From Chloroflexota bacterium (GTDB lineage: Bacteria > Chloroflexota > Anaerolineae > UBA4142), in NCBI GenBank assembly GCA_016208315.1, contig JACQYF010000008.1, forward strand, positions 1 through 60,038: a stretch of DNA of 60,038 bases. Reading direction: 5' to 3'. The position numbers were made by a program, and so were the translations under genes. Below the pieces are notes generated by a model, which worked only from the letters and a program-made list of their open reading frames with translations, was not told where the DNA came from and did not search any database. Shown here in pieces: positions 16,164 to 26,065 of this stretch (position 1 is its first letter; every line of letters starts with the position of its first letter).

Positions 16164-17186
16164 CTATTTTGCTTTCTCGCGAAAGGCGCGAATCATCAGG
16201 GGAATCACTTCGGCCAGGTCGCCGACGATCTTGTAGTGCGCGATCTGGAAAATCGGCGCGTTGGGATCGGTATTGATCGCGATGATCTTGGACGATTCGC
16301 TCATCCCGGCGCGGTGCTGGATCGCGCCCGAAATTCCGGCGGCGATGTAAAGCCGCGGGCGCACGGTCGTCCCGGTCTGTCCCACTTGATGCTCGCGCGA
16401 AACGTACCCCGCGTCCACCGCCGCGCGCGATGCGCCCACCTCGCCGCCCAAGATGTGCGCCAATTCGCGGACCAGCTCGAAATTCTCTTCGTTGCCGACT
16501 CCCGCGCCGCCGGCGACGACGATGGGCGCGCCTTTGAGATTGACCGTGGACTCGCGCGTTTCGCGGCTCAGCACCTGCAAAACCAAATCGCGCGCGTCGA
16601 ACGTCGGCTCGATTTTTTCAATCACGCCTTGGCGCGTCGTATCAGGATCGCGGCGGCGCATCACGCCTTCGCGCACCGTCGCCATCTGCGGACGCGTATT
16701 GGGATTGACGATGGTCGCGATGATATTGCCGCCAAACGCCGGGCGAATCTGGTAGAGCAAATCGGGATAGACTCGTTTTTCCTTTTTCGATTCAAAATCC
16801 CCGATCTGCAAGTCGGTGCAATCCGCCGTCAGTCCCACTTGCAGCGAACTGGCGATGCGCGGCGCAAGGTCACGTCCAATCGGCGTTGCGCCGAAAAGAA
16901 AAATGTAGGGGCGGCGATCGCGCGCCAAGTCGGATGCGACCCGCGCATAAGGCAGCGTGCGATAAAACTCCAACTCCGCGTGATCCGCCAACAGCACGCG
17001 GTCCGCGCCGTGATGAATGGTCTTGTCGCCCAAGTCGTCAACGTGGTCGCCGCAAACAAATCCGACCACTTGGCTGTTCAACCTCTCGGCAAGCTCCTGT
17101 CCCTTCGCCAGCAACTCTAAACTCACATCGGCGATCTTGCCTTCTTCCTGCTCGACGAAAACCCAAATGTCTCGATTCTCTGTCAT
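16164..17186 (-). CDS. etfA: Electron transfer flavoprotein alpha subunit
   Basis: 340 residues from the ATG at 17186 (MTENRDIWVFVEQEEG). The N-terminal alpha/beta domain is followed by the conserved FAD-binding C-terminal domain with VVAGGAGVGNEENFELV, GASRAAVDAGYV, HQVGQTGTTVRP and ISGAIQHRAGM. Forms a heterodimer with EtfB and carries electrons from acyl-CoA dehydrogenase to the quinone pool. A longer frame upstream to 17453 overlaps etfB and has no support. Gap to etfB is 17 bases. Confidence 0.94.
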   Translation of the reverse strand: MTENRDIWVFVEQEEGKIADVSLELLAKGQELAERLNSQVVGFVCGDHVDDLGDKTIHHGADRVLLADHAELEFYRTLPYARVASDLARDRRPYIFLFGATPIGRDLAPRIASSLQVGLTADCTDLQIGDFESKKEKRVYPDLLYQIRPAFGGNIIATIVNPNTRPQMATVREGVMRRRDPDTTRQGVIEKIEPTFDARDLVLQVLSRETRESTVNLKGAPIVVAGGAGVGNEENFELVRELAHILGGEVGASRAAVDAGYVSREHQVGQTGTTVRPRLYIAAGISGAIQHRAGMSESSKIIAINTDPNAPIFQIAHYKIVGDLAEVIPLMIRAFREKAK

Positions 17187-17203
17187 CTTTGATGGTCTCC
17201 AGT

Positions 17204-18109
17204 CTACCCTACGATATATTCCTTGACCAACTCTTGCATGAGCGCGGCGATGCCTTCGGCGTTCGCTGGGATTTGCTTGCTTTCCAGCGTCTCGAGTACG
17301 ACAAAGTTCACCTTGTACACCTGAGTGGGCGAGCCATTCAAGCCCAGCCGACTCGCATCCACTCCCAAATCGTCCGCCGTCCACACGGGGATTTTGAGAT
17401 TGCGCGCCGCGAGATACGCGTCGAGTTTTTCCTCGGTCTCGAACTCGGGCCATTTGCCCAACAGCGCTTTTTCTTCGAACGCGGTCGCCGCAAGCTTATT
17501 TTCGACCTTTTTGCGAATGGAGGCCGGGCGCGGGCGATTGGCCGAAGCGACGACGGTCAAGAGGCAAGGCAGCGAGCACTTGACCCATTCTTTGCCCAAT
17601 GGGAACGCTCGCTGCGCGACGACCGTGTCGCCTTCGATGTTGACAATCTGCTCGGCGTACGTGATTTGCGGGATGCCGAGTTTTTCCGCAGTCTGGGGCC
17701 CGACCTGCGCGGTGTCGCCGTCAATCGCCTGGCGGCCGCAAAAGACGAAATCGAAATGGCCGAGTTTTTCGATGGCATACTTGAGCGTGTAGGAGGTTGC
17801 CAGCGTATCTGCGCCGGCAAAGCGCCGGTCGCTGAGCAGCACCACCTTGTCCGCGCCGCGATAGAGCGCTTCGCGCAAGACCTCCGCCGCCATCGCCGGC
17901 CCCATCGTCATTACGGTGACCTGGCCGCCGTAGCGCTCTTTGACCTCCAAAGCCATCTCCAACGCGTTCAAATCTTCCGGGTTGAAAATGGCCGGCAGCG
18001 CCGAGCGGTTGATCGTGCCGTCGTCCTTCATCACCTCGCCGCTGATGTTGTGCGTATCCGGCACTTGCTTGACGAGCACGACTGAGTCGTAAGTTCGAGC
18101 AGATGTCAT
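17204..18109 (-). CDS. etfB: Electron transfer flavoprotein beta subunit
   Basis: 301 residues; first gene of the etfB-etfA-acyl-CoA dehydrogenase operon. KQVPDT near the N-terminus, NPEDLNALEMAL, VMTMGP and the signature FCGRQAIDGDTAQVGPQTAEKLG are all present; the latter contacts FAD/AMP. Somewhat longer than the 250-residue mitochondrial type, with an added C-terminal segment. Whether the complex bifurcates electrons cannot be decided from what I can see here. Confidence 0.93.
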   Translation of the reverse strand: MTSARTYDSVVLVKQVPDTHNISGEVMKDDGTINRSALPAIFNPEDLNALEMALEVKERYGGQVTVMTMGPAMAAEVLREALYRGADKVVLLSDRRFAGADTLATSYTLKYAIEKLGHFDFVFCGRQAIDGDTAQVGPQTAEKLGIPQITYAEQIVNIEGDTVVAQRAFPLGKEWVKCSLPCLLTVVASANRPRPASIRKKVENKLAATAFEEKALLGKWPEFETEEKLDAYLAARNLKIPVWTADDLGVDASRLGLNGSPTQVYKVNFVVLETLESKQIPANAEGIAALMQELVKEYIVG

Positions 18110-18124
18110 GCCATTCCTCCAACG

Positions 18125-18156
18125 GGATTTAGGATGTCTGATTTAGGATGTAGGAC
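18125..18156. repeat. Direct repeat GATTTAGGATGT x2 upstream of etfB
   Basis: Two copies of GATTTAGGATGT separated by two bases. Same style as the AT-rich self-similar units at 19889-20006 and 29180-29246. The remaining 222-base gap between etfB and the alcohol dehydrogenase gene has no convincing gene; a 68-codon frame there lacks a ribosome site and family resemblance. Confidence 0.6.
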
Positions 18157-18298
18157 TGCAATGCGTCCCATAGGGATTTCGACATTTTACCAGTAATCTT
18201 GAAAATCAAGAAACTGCGGATATGGTCGAAAACGCTAGAGCTGATCGGATAATTGAGGGCGCGGATGAGGAAAAATTGCCCGCGCAGTAGATTGTGCG

Positions 18299-18328
18299 AC
18301 GGCTCGAAGAGGAGTGCCATCGAGCCGT
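18299..18328 (-). terminator. Hairpin after the alcohol dehydrogenase gene
   Basis: Nine-bp inverted repeat (18299-18307 with 18320-18328, ACGGCTCGA/TCGAGCCGT) four bases after the stop codon. No T-run follows on the - strand, so termination strength is doubtful. Confidence 0.4.
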
Positions 18329-18331
18329 ACA

Positions 18332-19333
18332 TCAACTTCCAATTTGCAGCACCGCCGCGCCGTTGATCTGACCGGACTTTAGACGCTGGAGCGCGTGATT
18401 CACGTCGGCGAGCGGAAACATTTCGACTTGAGTATGTACGGGAATTTCGGCGGCAACATTGAGCAGGTCTATCACATCCGGCCGCGTGCTGTTTGCCACG
18501 CTTCGCACCGTGCGTTCCCCGTAGAGGAGCGCGTAATCCATTTCGGGAATCGGCGTGCTGTAAATTCCCGCGGTTGCGACCGTGCCGCCTTTACGCATCA
18601 CGCGCAGCGCGTCGAGCACCAGCTTGCCGACCGGCGCGAAAATCACCGCGGCGTCAATAAGTTGCGGCGGATGCACCTCGGCGCCGCCCGTCCACGCTGC
18701 GCCGAGTTGTTGCGCCAAGGCGCGATGCTCGGCGCTCCGGGTGAAAACGTACACCTCGCAGCCCCAATGCCGCGCAATCTGAATCGCAATGTGCGCGCTC
18801 GATCCAAACCCATACAAGCCCAGCCGCTCGCCCGGCTTGACTTCACTCAGCCGCAGCGCGCGATAGCCGATCACTCCGCCGCACAGCAGCGGCGCGACTT
18901 GAGCGTCGGTGAACACGTCGGGAATTCGATACGCGAACTTTTCGTTGACGAGGGTGTATTCCGCGTAGCCGCCGTCAACGTGCAAGCCGGTGAACCGCGC
19001 ATTATCGCACAAGTTCTCTTGGCCGTGCGTGCAGTAATAGCAGGTCTCGTCCACCCAGTTCAGCCACGGCACCCCTACGCGGTCGCCGACGCGGAAACTC
19101 AGCACACCCTGCCCGACCGCGTCCACCACGCCCGCGATTTGATGCCCCGGAATCACGGGCAGCTTGGGCAGCGCGATCTCGCCCTCGACCGTGTGCAAGT
19201 CCGTGTGGCACACGCCGCACACGCGCACCGCGATCCGAATCTCGTGCGCGCCCGGCGCCGGCGTTGGGACATTCTCGAATTGAAGCGGGTTTTCGCCGAC
19301 GGGATGGGGCTGATGGAGAACCATTGCTTTCAT
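18332..19333 (-). CDS. Zinc-dependent alcohol dehydrogenase
   Basis: 333 residues from ATG 19333 (MKAMVLHQPHP); a longer frame runs into the repeat upstream. GroES-like catalytic domain with GVCHTDLHTVEGE and GHQIAG supplying the catalytic zinc ligands; Rossmann domain with LYGFGSSAHIAIQIA. The structural zinc loop reads VDETCYYCTHGQENLC, so the usual first Cys of the four is replaced by Asp while three remain. Belongs to the medium-chain zinc ADH family (propanol-preferring/AdhA-like). Oxidises an alcohol or reduces an aldehyde with NAD(P)H; substrate unknown. Confidence 0.88.
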   Translation of the reverse strand: MKAMVLHQPHPVGENPLQFENVPTPAPGAHEIRIAVRVCGVCHTDLHTVEGEIALPKLPVIPGHQIAGVVDAVGQGVLSFRVGDRVGVPWLNWVDETCYYCTHGQENLCDNARFTGLHVDGGYAEYTLVNEKFAYRIPDVFTDAQVAPLLCGGVIGYRALRLSEVKPGERLGLYGFGSSAHIAIQIARHWGCEVYVFTRSAEHRALAQQLGAAWTGGAEVHPPQLIDAAVIFAPVGKLVLDALRVMRKGGTVATAGIYSTPIPEMDYALLYGERTVRSVANSTRPDVIDLLNVAAEIPVHTQVEMFPLADVNHALQRLKSGQINGAAVLQIGS

Positions 19334-19346
19334 GGTGATGATCTCG

Positions 19347-19453
19347 CAAAACGTGAAACGCAAGTAAAACGTGAAACGTAAAACGTAAACAGCCCGATGC
19401 GGTCATTACGTTTCACGCTTTACGTTTCACGTTTTACGTTTCACGTTTTACTT
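19347..19453. repeat. Self-similar hairpin of GTGAAAC/GTAAAAC units
   Basis: Left arm 19347-19390 is built of degenerate repeats such as ACGTGAAACG and GTAAAACGTG; right arm 19407-19453 is the inverted counterpart (ACGTTTCACG, TTTTACGTTTCACG). It separates two - strand genes; the right arm supplies the last codons and stop of the MaoC-like gene. The same unit appears again at 54092-54178, 35 kb away. Confidence 0.9.
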
Positions 19454-19879
19454 TTCACCAGCGCCGTCCACTCTCCCTGCTGCACCACTTCGTCGCGCTG
19501 ATTCAACACGCGGATCTCAAAGACGACAAATCCTCCGCCCGCGGCGCGCATGGCTTTGGTTTTGGCGACAATCGCCAATTTTGGTCGGGCCTTTGAATTT
19601 CCATTCCAAGCCGGTGAACGCGATGACCGTCCCGTCCATAAATCCCATCTGCCACGCCAACCCGACTGCGTACGACAAGCCGAGCATCCCGTGCGCGATG
19701 CGTTCGCCAAACGGCATCGTCTTGGCATACTCGGCATCGGTGTGCAGTGGATTGGTATCCCACGTCAGCCCGGCGAAGTTCACAATGTCCGCATCCGTAA
19801 TCGTGCGCGCCTGCGATTCGATCTCTAGCCCAACCTCGAACTCTTCAAAGAACTTGCCGCGCGGGCGATAGCCAGCCAT
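19441..19879 (-). pseudogene. MaoC-like dehydratase with frameshift
   Basis: Two overlapping frames together give one MaoC hot-dog protein of about 145 residues. The first frame (start 19879, MAGYRPRGKFFEEFEVG) contains the (R)-hydratase elements FAGLTWDTNPLHTDAEYA and GERIAHGMLGLSYAVGL, then reaches KGPTKIGD near 19576; the normal continuation IVAKTKAMRAAGGGFVVFEIRVLNQRGE-like (here FVVFEIRVLNQRDEV) is in another frame to the stop at 19441. A net loss of two (or gain of one) base near GGCGATTG explains it. Either a real inactivation or a sequencing error. The hydratase active-site Asp and His lie in the first part. Confidence 0.72.
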
Positions 19880-19888
19880 CCGTCCTCC

Positions 19889-20004
19889 AATTTATGATTT
19901 AGGATTTTCGATTTATGATTTTCAGATTCATTCAGGGTTGAAGTTAAATCCCTGCGGGACGCTTCGCAGTCTGAAATCTGAAATCTGAAATCATATGTCC
20001 TAAA

Positions 20005-20006
<2 letters not shown>
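19889..20006. repeat. AT-rich self-similar hairpin between enolase and MaoC
   Basis: Left arm 19889-19930 repeats ATTTATGATTTAGGATTTTCG; right arm 19970-20006 repeats CTGAAATCTGAAATC and ends with CATATGTCCTAAATTA, complementary in pieces to the left arm. The centre holds CCCTGCGGGACGC. Sits at the 3' end of the enolase gene on the - strand side of MaoC. Confidence 0.8.
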
Positions 20007-21420
<1,414 letters not shown>

Positions 21421-21424
<4 letters not shown>

Positions 21425-21660
21425 ACGGTCACCTTCTGCAGTCCGATGAATTCCAATCGCGGTTCCGTATCTTTGGCGCCTTGCCCCTCCAGACAGAGTA
21501 AGACCGCCTCTTTGATTCGATGAGTCAGTTCATCAAGTGATCTGGCTTGAGTGTGACAGCCCTCAAGCGAAGGAACAGAAGCTATGTACCATCCATCTTC
21601 ATCCTGTTCAATGACCGCCACAAACTCGCGCGGCTTGCGTCGATTGGTTTGCCTTTGCAT
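21421..21660 (-). CDS. hicB: HicB-family antitoxin
   Basis: 79 residues. FVAVIEQDEDGWYIASVPSLEGCHTQARSLDEL is the partial RNase H-like HicB/UPF0150 fold; the helix RIKEAVLLCLEG follows. It would bind and inhibit HicA, an mRNA interferase. The hicA frame directly downstream is deleted, so this is an orphan antitoxin unless it serves another toxin. Ten bases downstream of the radical SAM gene stop, so possibly cotranscribed. Confidence 0.85.
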
Positions 21661-21669
21661 TTTTTCACC

Positions 21670-23382
21670 TCATTTCCAGATGCCCGGAATCTTTTCACCG
21701 CACTTGAAGCACACGCCGCGTCCGCTCAGTTTATCCTGCGAGATGTGATAGCCGTAGCGCTCGACGAGCAGAGTGTTGCACTTTGAGCAGTACGTATTTT
21801 CGTAAGGGCCGACGCGCCCGGGCAGATTGCCCGCGTACACGTAATGCAATCCGGCTTCCTGGCCGATCTCTGCCGCGCGAATCAGCGTTTGCGCGGTCGT
21901 GTTATCGTGATCGGTCATGTGATAATCTTGATGGTACGCAGTCACGTGCCACGGGATATCGGGCGAAACCGAGCGAATGTAGTGGGCCGCATCCATCAAC
22001 TCTTCGGTCGAATCATTAAAGCCGGGAACGATCAAGGTGACGATCTCGTGCCAAAAGCCCATCTCGTATACGCGCTTGATGGAATCGAGTACATTCTGGA
22101 GCACGCCGCCGAGCTTGCGATAGTTCTTGTCGTTCATCGTCTTGAGGTCAATCTTATAGCCGTCCACGTATGGACGAATGTACTCGAGCACTTCGGGCGT
22201 CGTGTTCCCGTTGGAGATGTACACGCAGGGCAAGCCATTCTGCTTCGCGACCTTAAACACCTCGATGGCCCACTCGCTCGTAATCAGCGGCTCGTTGTAC
22301 GAACTGCCCACCAGTTTCGCGCCATAGCGTTCGCCGAGCGTAACCAACTGGGCCGGGGTGACAAGTTGTGGCTCGATGCCTGCGTGCGGATCGCGGAGAG
22401 TTTGCGACGTCAACCAGTTCTGGCAGTTTTTGACCAGGAAAAAGTTGGCGAGGTAATTATGCTCCTGATCCACTTCCATGTTGTAGACGTCGCCGTTAAA
22501 TTCTTCCGTGGAGGTTTCCCGAAGTGGTACAAGTTCATACCGCTCACAATCTTCACTGTCATTGCGAGCGTCTTTTGCGAAGCAATCTTCCTTTTCGTAT
22601 CGAAGTTCCATTGCATCAGAGAAGATTGCTTTGCTTCCTTCCTCGCAACGCAAAGACCGCCCTCGCAATGACAACTGACCATCGCTTTGATATTGAGAAA
22701 CCTTTTTGGGTGTCAGCAGATAGTGTGCGGGTGTCAAAGCACATGCGGCTATAGCTTCAATACGCTTTCCAGCAGGGTCCAATGTGGCATACACGCGATG
22801 CTCGGGGGTGCAACGCAAAGCAGGCAGATAGTACGGACGAATCACCGTCAGCTTGCCCGCGTAATGGTGCCTGAAAACACCGTGTACCTCGCGCCAACTG
22901 CCGCTTGCAGCAATGGCCTTTAAATCACTGGGATAGGATATTTCCGCGTCGGAAGTCTGTTGCACGCGTTCGCCTAATGCGAAGACCTCCTGCAACGGCA
23001 ACACGCCTTTCGAAGTGACGACGCGCGTATCGCCAGTGAAACAATACCCACAGTGAAAGTCACATCCCAGCATCCCGAACGTCAGCGTGTTCGAGCCGGG
23101 GAAAAGGTGGAAGAAGGGTTTCTTTTCCGTGGGGTCGCATTGCAGCGCGCCGACGTAGCCGTGCGGCACGTAGAGCTTGCCGCCGCGATTGTAGCGCACC
23201 TGGCAGATGCCGCGCGCGCCGTCGGGGATGACGCAGCGGTGGCCGCATGCGGAACAGCGCACGCGATTCTGATCGAGCTTTTCGTACAGCTCGCCTTCGC
23301 GTACCAGACTATCCAAAACCTGCGCGAGCGGGACGTCGCCCGCGATGGGTTTTCGAATTACACTTGCAATATCCGTACCCAT
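21670..23382 (-). CDS. AmmeMemoRadiSam-system radical SAM enzyme interrupted by a mini-intein
   Basis: 570 residues as translated; 364 after splicing. Extein features: Cys-rich N-terminus (RCSACGHRCVIPDGARGICQVR), DPTEKKPFFHLFPGS, and the radical SAM cluster motif GCDFHCGYCQNW, of the CX3CX2C type. The motif is cut by an intein: the host reads HCGY up to residue 113, the intein runs Cys114-Asn319, and the host resumes at Cys320, which becomes the third cluster-binding Cys. The downstream barrel contains SYNEPLI, CVYISNGNTTPEVL and GYKIDLKTMND; the C-terminus has further Cys pairs. Related enzymes act with AMMECR1 and Memo proteins on an unknown substrate; those partners are not in this window. 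Confidence 0.92.
   Translation of the reverse strand: MGTDIASVIRKPIAGDVPLAQVLDSLVREGELYEKLDQNRVRCSACGHRCVIPDGARGICQVRYNRGGKLYVPHGYVGALQCDPTEKKPFFHLFPGSNTLTFGMLGCDFHCGYCFTGDTRVVTSKGVLPLQEVFALGERVQQTSDAEISYPSDLKAIAASGSWREVHGVFRHHYAGKLTVIRPYYLPALRCTPEHRVYATLDPAGKRIEAIAACALTPAHYLLTPKKVSQYQSDGQLSLRGRSLRCEEGSKAIFSDAMELRYEKEDCFAKDARNDSEDCERYELVPLRETSTEEFNGDVYNMEVDQEHNYLANFFLVKNCQNWLTSQTLRDPHAGIEPQLVTPAQLVTLGERYGAKLVGSSYNEPLITSEWAIEVFKVAKQNGLPCVYISNGNTTPEVLEYIRPYVDGYKIDLKTMNDKNYRKLGGVLQNVLDSIKRVYEMGFWHEIVTLIVPGFNDSTEELMDAAHYIRSVSPDIPWHVTAYHQDYHMTDHDNTTAQTLIRAAEIGQEAGLHYVYAGNLPGRVGPYENTYCSKCNTLLVERYGYHISQDKLSGRGVCFKCGEKIPGIWK
22426..23043 (-). mobile_element. Mini-intein (206 residues) in the radical SAM gene
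   Basis: Block A: CFTGDTRVVTSKGVLPLQEV with nucleophile Cys1. Block B: CTPEHRVYAT with the TxxH. Block F: DVYNMEVDQEHNYLANFF. Block G: LVKN followed by Cys(+1). So the splice residues Cys1, Asn-last and Cys+1 are all present; the penultimate residue is Lys instead of the usual His. No LAGLIDADG endonuclease is seen; the place between blocks B and F where one normally sits instead holds a palindromic DNA element translated in frame. The insertion point is the cluster motif itself, a typical conserved active-site target of inteins. Confidence 0.9.
22557..22673. repeat. 117-bp palindromic element inside the intein, in frame
   Basis: Ends are exact inverted copies, TGTCATTGCGAG (22557-22568) and CTCGCAATGACA (22662-22673); inner arms share GAAGCAATCTTC / GAAGATTGCTT. 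Length 117 = 39 codons, so the intein frame is kept. The translated part includes LRCEEGSKAIFSD and EDCFAKDARND. I recognise this TTGCGAG...CTCGCAA type as a dispersed bacterial palindrome; only one copy is in the window. Confidence 0.85.
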
Positions 23383-23407
23383 GATTGACTTCTTTCCCGT
23401 ATTGCAG

Positions 23408-24703
23408 TCAAGGACTGGTAATCATGTATATCGTGCCCGACGAAAAATCGGCAACGTACAGATTGCCGGCTTGATCTTCGCCAAATGATGATATGTTGAT
23501 GCTGATAGGCGGTTGTACGCCAAGTTCTTGCGCCTGCCAGGCGTCATTCCCATCCCTCTTCAAGCCCCAAATCCGGCCGCTGCAAAAATCGCCGTAAAAG
23601 TAAAACCCCCGCATTGCCGGATTCCCCGGGCCGCGATAGACATAGCCGCCGGTGACGGAACATTCGCTTGCCGCGTTGGCATATTCCGCGACGGGCGCGG
23701 AGTAGCGCGCGGGGGGAGCGCAGCCCGTCGGCGGGTTGTAACAATGATTGCCTTCCAGGATGCGCCAGCCATAATTTTCGCCGCCCGTACTCGTGCCCGG
23801 CTGAAAATTCACTTCCTCCCACGCGTTTTGCCCCACGTCGCCAATGTAGAGATCGCCGGTTTGCCGGTCGAAGGAAAATCGCCACGGGTTGCGCACACCC
23901 AGCGCCCAAATTTCGCCGCGATAGCCGACCGTTTGGGTATACGGATTCGTGGGCGGAATCGAGTAAGTGAAGAAGGAACCGCCGGATTTCGAGATTATCG
24001 GCAGATAGATAAAGAACGAACCCGGGGGTGGAGAACCTGGATTCGGGCTGGTCGGTTCGACGTTGATGCGTAGAATTTTGCCCAAAAGCGCAGACGGGTC
24101 TTGAGCGTTCCCAATCGTGCCGTGCTGATCGCCACCGCCGCCGCCGTCGCCCATGCCGATATACAAATAGCCGTCGGGGCCGAATTGCAGTTGGCCGCCG
24201 TTATGATTGACCTGCGGCTGAACCATCGTGAGCACGACCTCTTCGCTGTCCGGGTCGGCAACGTCCGCGTTACCCGTGAGGCGATAGCGCGCGATCACCG
24301 TATCGCCGACGCCGGCCCGGCTGGTATAGTTGACGTAGAAAGAACCCTTGCTCGCATAGCCGGGCGGGAACGCGACACTGAGCAATCCTTGCTCACTCGA
24401 CGCGCTTTGCACGCGACTCGTAATATCGAGAAACGGCGTGGACAAGAACGATCCATTGCGAAAGATACGAATTCTTCCAGCCCGTTCCACAACAAACAAT
24501 CGTCCACTGTTATCGCCCGCGTGCGTAACGTAGGTTGGTTGACTCGCGCCCTGGGCGAAGGGAGTCAACGTGATGGTGGGAAAGGTGATGTGTGCCGGTG
24601 CGGCGGAGAGAACCTCGTTGTTAAAGACCGCGAGCAACACAAAGAGAGTAGCGACGGCGGGGGAGGCGAACGCTAGCCACATCCATGCCGTGCGACGTAC
24701 CAT
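23408..24703 (-). CDS. Exported PQQ-dependent sugar dehydrogenase-like protein
   Basis: 431 residues with an N-terminal signal/anchor helix (LAFASPAVATLFVLLAVF) and a six-bladed soluble glucose dehydrogenase/HIP-like propeller: RLFVVERAGRIRIF, EQGLLSVAFPP, VNHNGGQLQFGPDGYLYIGMGDGGGGGD, LGVRNPWRFSFDRQTGDLYIGDVGQNAWEE and GGYVYRGP. Oxidises a sugar or aldose outside the membrane with PQQ, if cofactor is available; no PQQ synthesis gene is visible. Odd: an insertion at about residues 220-250 contains YLPIISKS, a motif common near C-termini of Chloroflexota exported proteins, flanked by repeated GSFF. Confidence 0.85.
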   Translation of the reverse strand: MVRRTAWMWLAFASPAVATLFVLLAVFNNEVLSAAPAHITFPTITLTPFAQGASQPTYVTHAGDNSGRLFVVERAGRIRIFRNGSFLSTPFLDITSRVQSASSEQGLLSVAFPPGYASKGSFYVNYTSRAGVGDTVIARYRLTGNADVADPDSEEVVLTMVQPQVNHNGGQLQFGPDGYLYIGMGDGGGGGDQHGTIGNAQDPSALLGKILRINVEPTSPNPGSPPPGSFFIYLPIISKSGGSFFTYSIPPTNPYTQTVGYRGEIWALGVRNPWRFSFDRQTGDLYIGDVGQNAWEEVNFQPGTSTGGENYGWRILEGNHCYNPPTGCAPPARYSAPVAEYANAASECSVTGGYVYRGPGNPAMRGFYFYGDFCSGRIWGLKRDGNDAWQAQELGVQPPISINISSFGEDQAGNLYVADFSSGTIYMITSP

Positions 24704-24800
24704 TTATCGCTTGCCTGTCTAGGCGTAGAACGCAATCAGACGCTTGCCATCAACGGCATCAAGCGTAGCACACAGCGGGGGGTTTGTCAACAATCGGCGG

Positions 24801-25880
24801 CTAATCCACGAACCTTCGTTCGCTCCGGTCGAGTCGAATCTCCTCGCCGAGAATATCCGCGACCATCGGCAGGTAGATATCGTACATTTTTTGCTTGCTG
24901 AGCCGCACTTCACGATCTACAACGTACGCGAGCGCGTTATAGACCTCGATCCCGCCGTAATCGTCCATAAGCAAATTGACGATCGGCTCGATCGCACTCT
25001 GGTCCATGAGCATTTCGTCGAGCTCGCCGAGGCGTTCGCGGCGACCGACGCAAAACGCGGGCACGTCAATGCGCAGCGGCTCTTCGAAATCCGCAAAGCG
25101 GATAAAGAACGAGATGATCGCGGGCGCGGTCTTGAGATTCGCCCCCTCTAACAAGAGCGCCTTGGCGCCCGGCGAAAAACTGCGCTGGCCGAGGAGAACC
25201 GGCGTGACGAACCCCGCTTTGCGCTCGGTCCATTCGTCAAAGAGCGCGCTATCGGAAATCTCCTGGATCGGTTCGATGCGTTCGTACGTTTGCAGAATGT
25301 CCGAAAAGAGCGGCTGGCGATTCGTCTTGGCGATCGAGATGAGCGAGATATTGCGCGCCTCGCATTGGTCGAACAGTTCGCGATAGCTGGCGAGGATGTC
25401 GCTGGCAAAGTCGCGGGGGACGCCTTCGAGCGGAAAAGTTTGGGAGAGCGTGCCGTAGAGTGCGCCGTCGAGGTAGAGAACGCTGCCGGATGGGATCTGG
25501 CGCGCAAAATCGCGCGCCAAGCCGATTTCCAGATTCTGCCGCATCAAGTCGGCGAACCGTTCCAGCTTGGCGGCCTCGACCGTGCCAGGCAGAATCTCGA
25601 CGTCGGCGATCGTCTCGTTCAAGTCTTCGCCGATCAAGAGACCCTGCGCGACGAACAAGGTCGCGCCGTTCGACAAGTTGGCGCGCCGGTTCGAGCCGTC
25701 AATCGCGTAGCCAGGCCGGCGTTCCCGCGAAGGACGGAGCGCGGGGAGCCGGTGCCAGTGTTTTTTCACAACCGCGCGCAGACGGTCATTCAGCTTTATT
25801 TCGCCGTGATGATAGCGCTCGACCAAGTCGCCGCGATTCTGAGCGATCTTGGCGCTTAATTGGTCAATGAAATTCGCCAT
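24801..25880 (-). CDS. nurA: NurA-domain DNA repair nuclease
   Basis: 359 residues from ATG 25880, which has GGGAGGAGG upstream; a 13-codon longer frame has no site. AIDGSNRR (metal-binding Asp), LYLDGALYGTL, SIAKTNR and the C-terminal YNALAYVVDREVRLSKQKM are arranged as in NurA 5'-3' exonucleases, which work with the HerA translocase in DNA-end resection. herA is not a neighbour here. Preceded by a strong promoter and followed by a 97-base gap. Confidence 0.82.
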   Translation of the reverse strand: MANFIDQLSAKIAQNRGDLVERYHHGEIKLNDRLRAVVKKHWHRLPALRPSRERRPGYAIDGSNRRANLSNGATLFVAQGLLIGEDLNETIADVEILPGTVEAAKLERFADLMRQNLEIGLARDFARQIPSGSVLYLDGALYGTLSQTFPLEGVPRDFASDILASYRELFDQCEARNISLISIAKTNRQPLFSDILQTYERIEPIQEISDSALFDEWTERKAGFVTPVLLGQRSFSPGAKALLLEGANLKTAPAIISFFIRFADFEEPLRIDVPAFCVGRRERLGELDEMLMDQSAIEPIVNLLMDDYGGIEVYNALAYVVDREVRLSKQKMYDIYLPMVADILGEEIRLDRSERRFVD

Positions 25881-25918
25881 GCGCCTCCTCCCAATCTGCC
25901 ACCCGAACATCCGTGCCA

Positions 25919-25947
25919 ATTATACTCCATCGGACTCGACCTGTAAA
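25919..25947 (-). promoter_or_regulatory. Promoter of nurA
   Basis: On the - strand TTTACA (25942-25947), 17-base spacer, perfect TATAAT (25919-25924), about 40 bases before the start codon with GGGAGGAGG between. Confidence 0.8.
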
Positions 25948-26065
25948 ACCGCTTTGAAGGCGGCGTTAATGAAATTCTCATTCGCGCTTAATACACATCT
26001 ACGATACTGAAGCTGTAAAATCATAAATCTGAAATCATAAACCTATAATTACCTCTGAGGTTGCT

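Noticed and set aside
18129..18335. 68-codon frame between adh and etfB
   Set aside because: No ribosome site, no family resemblance, overlaps a hairpin and a direct repeat.
19441..19879. Programmed frameshift in the MaoC gene
   Set aside because: No slippery heptamer or following hairpin at the junction near 19576; simple indel is more likely.
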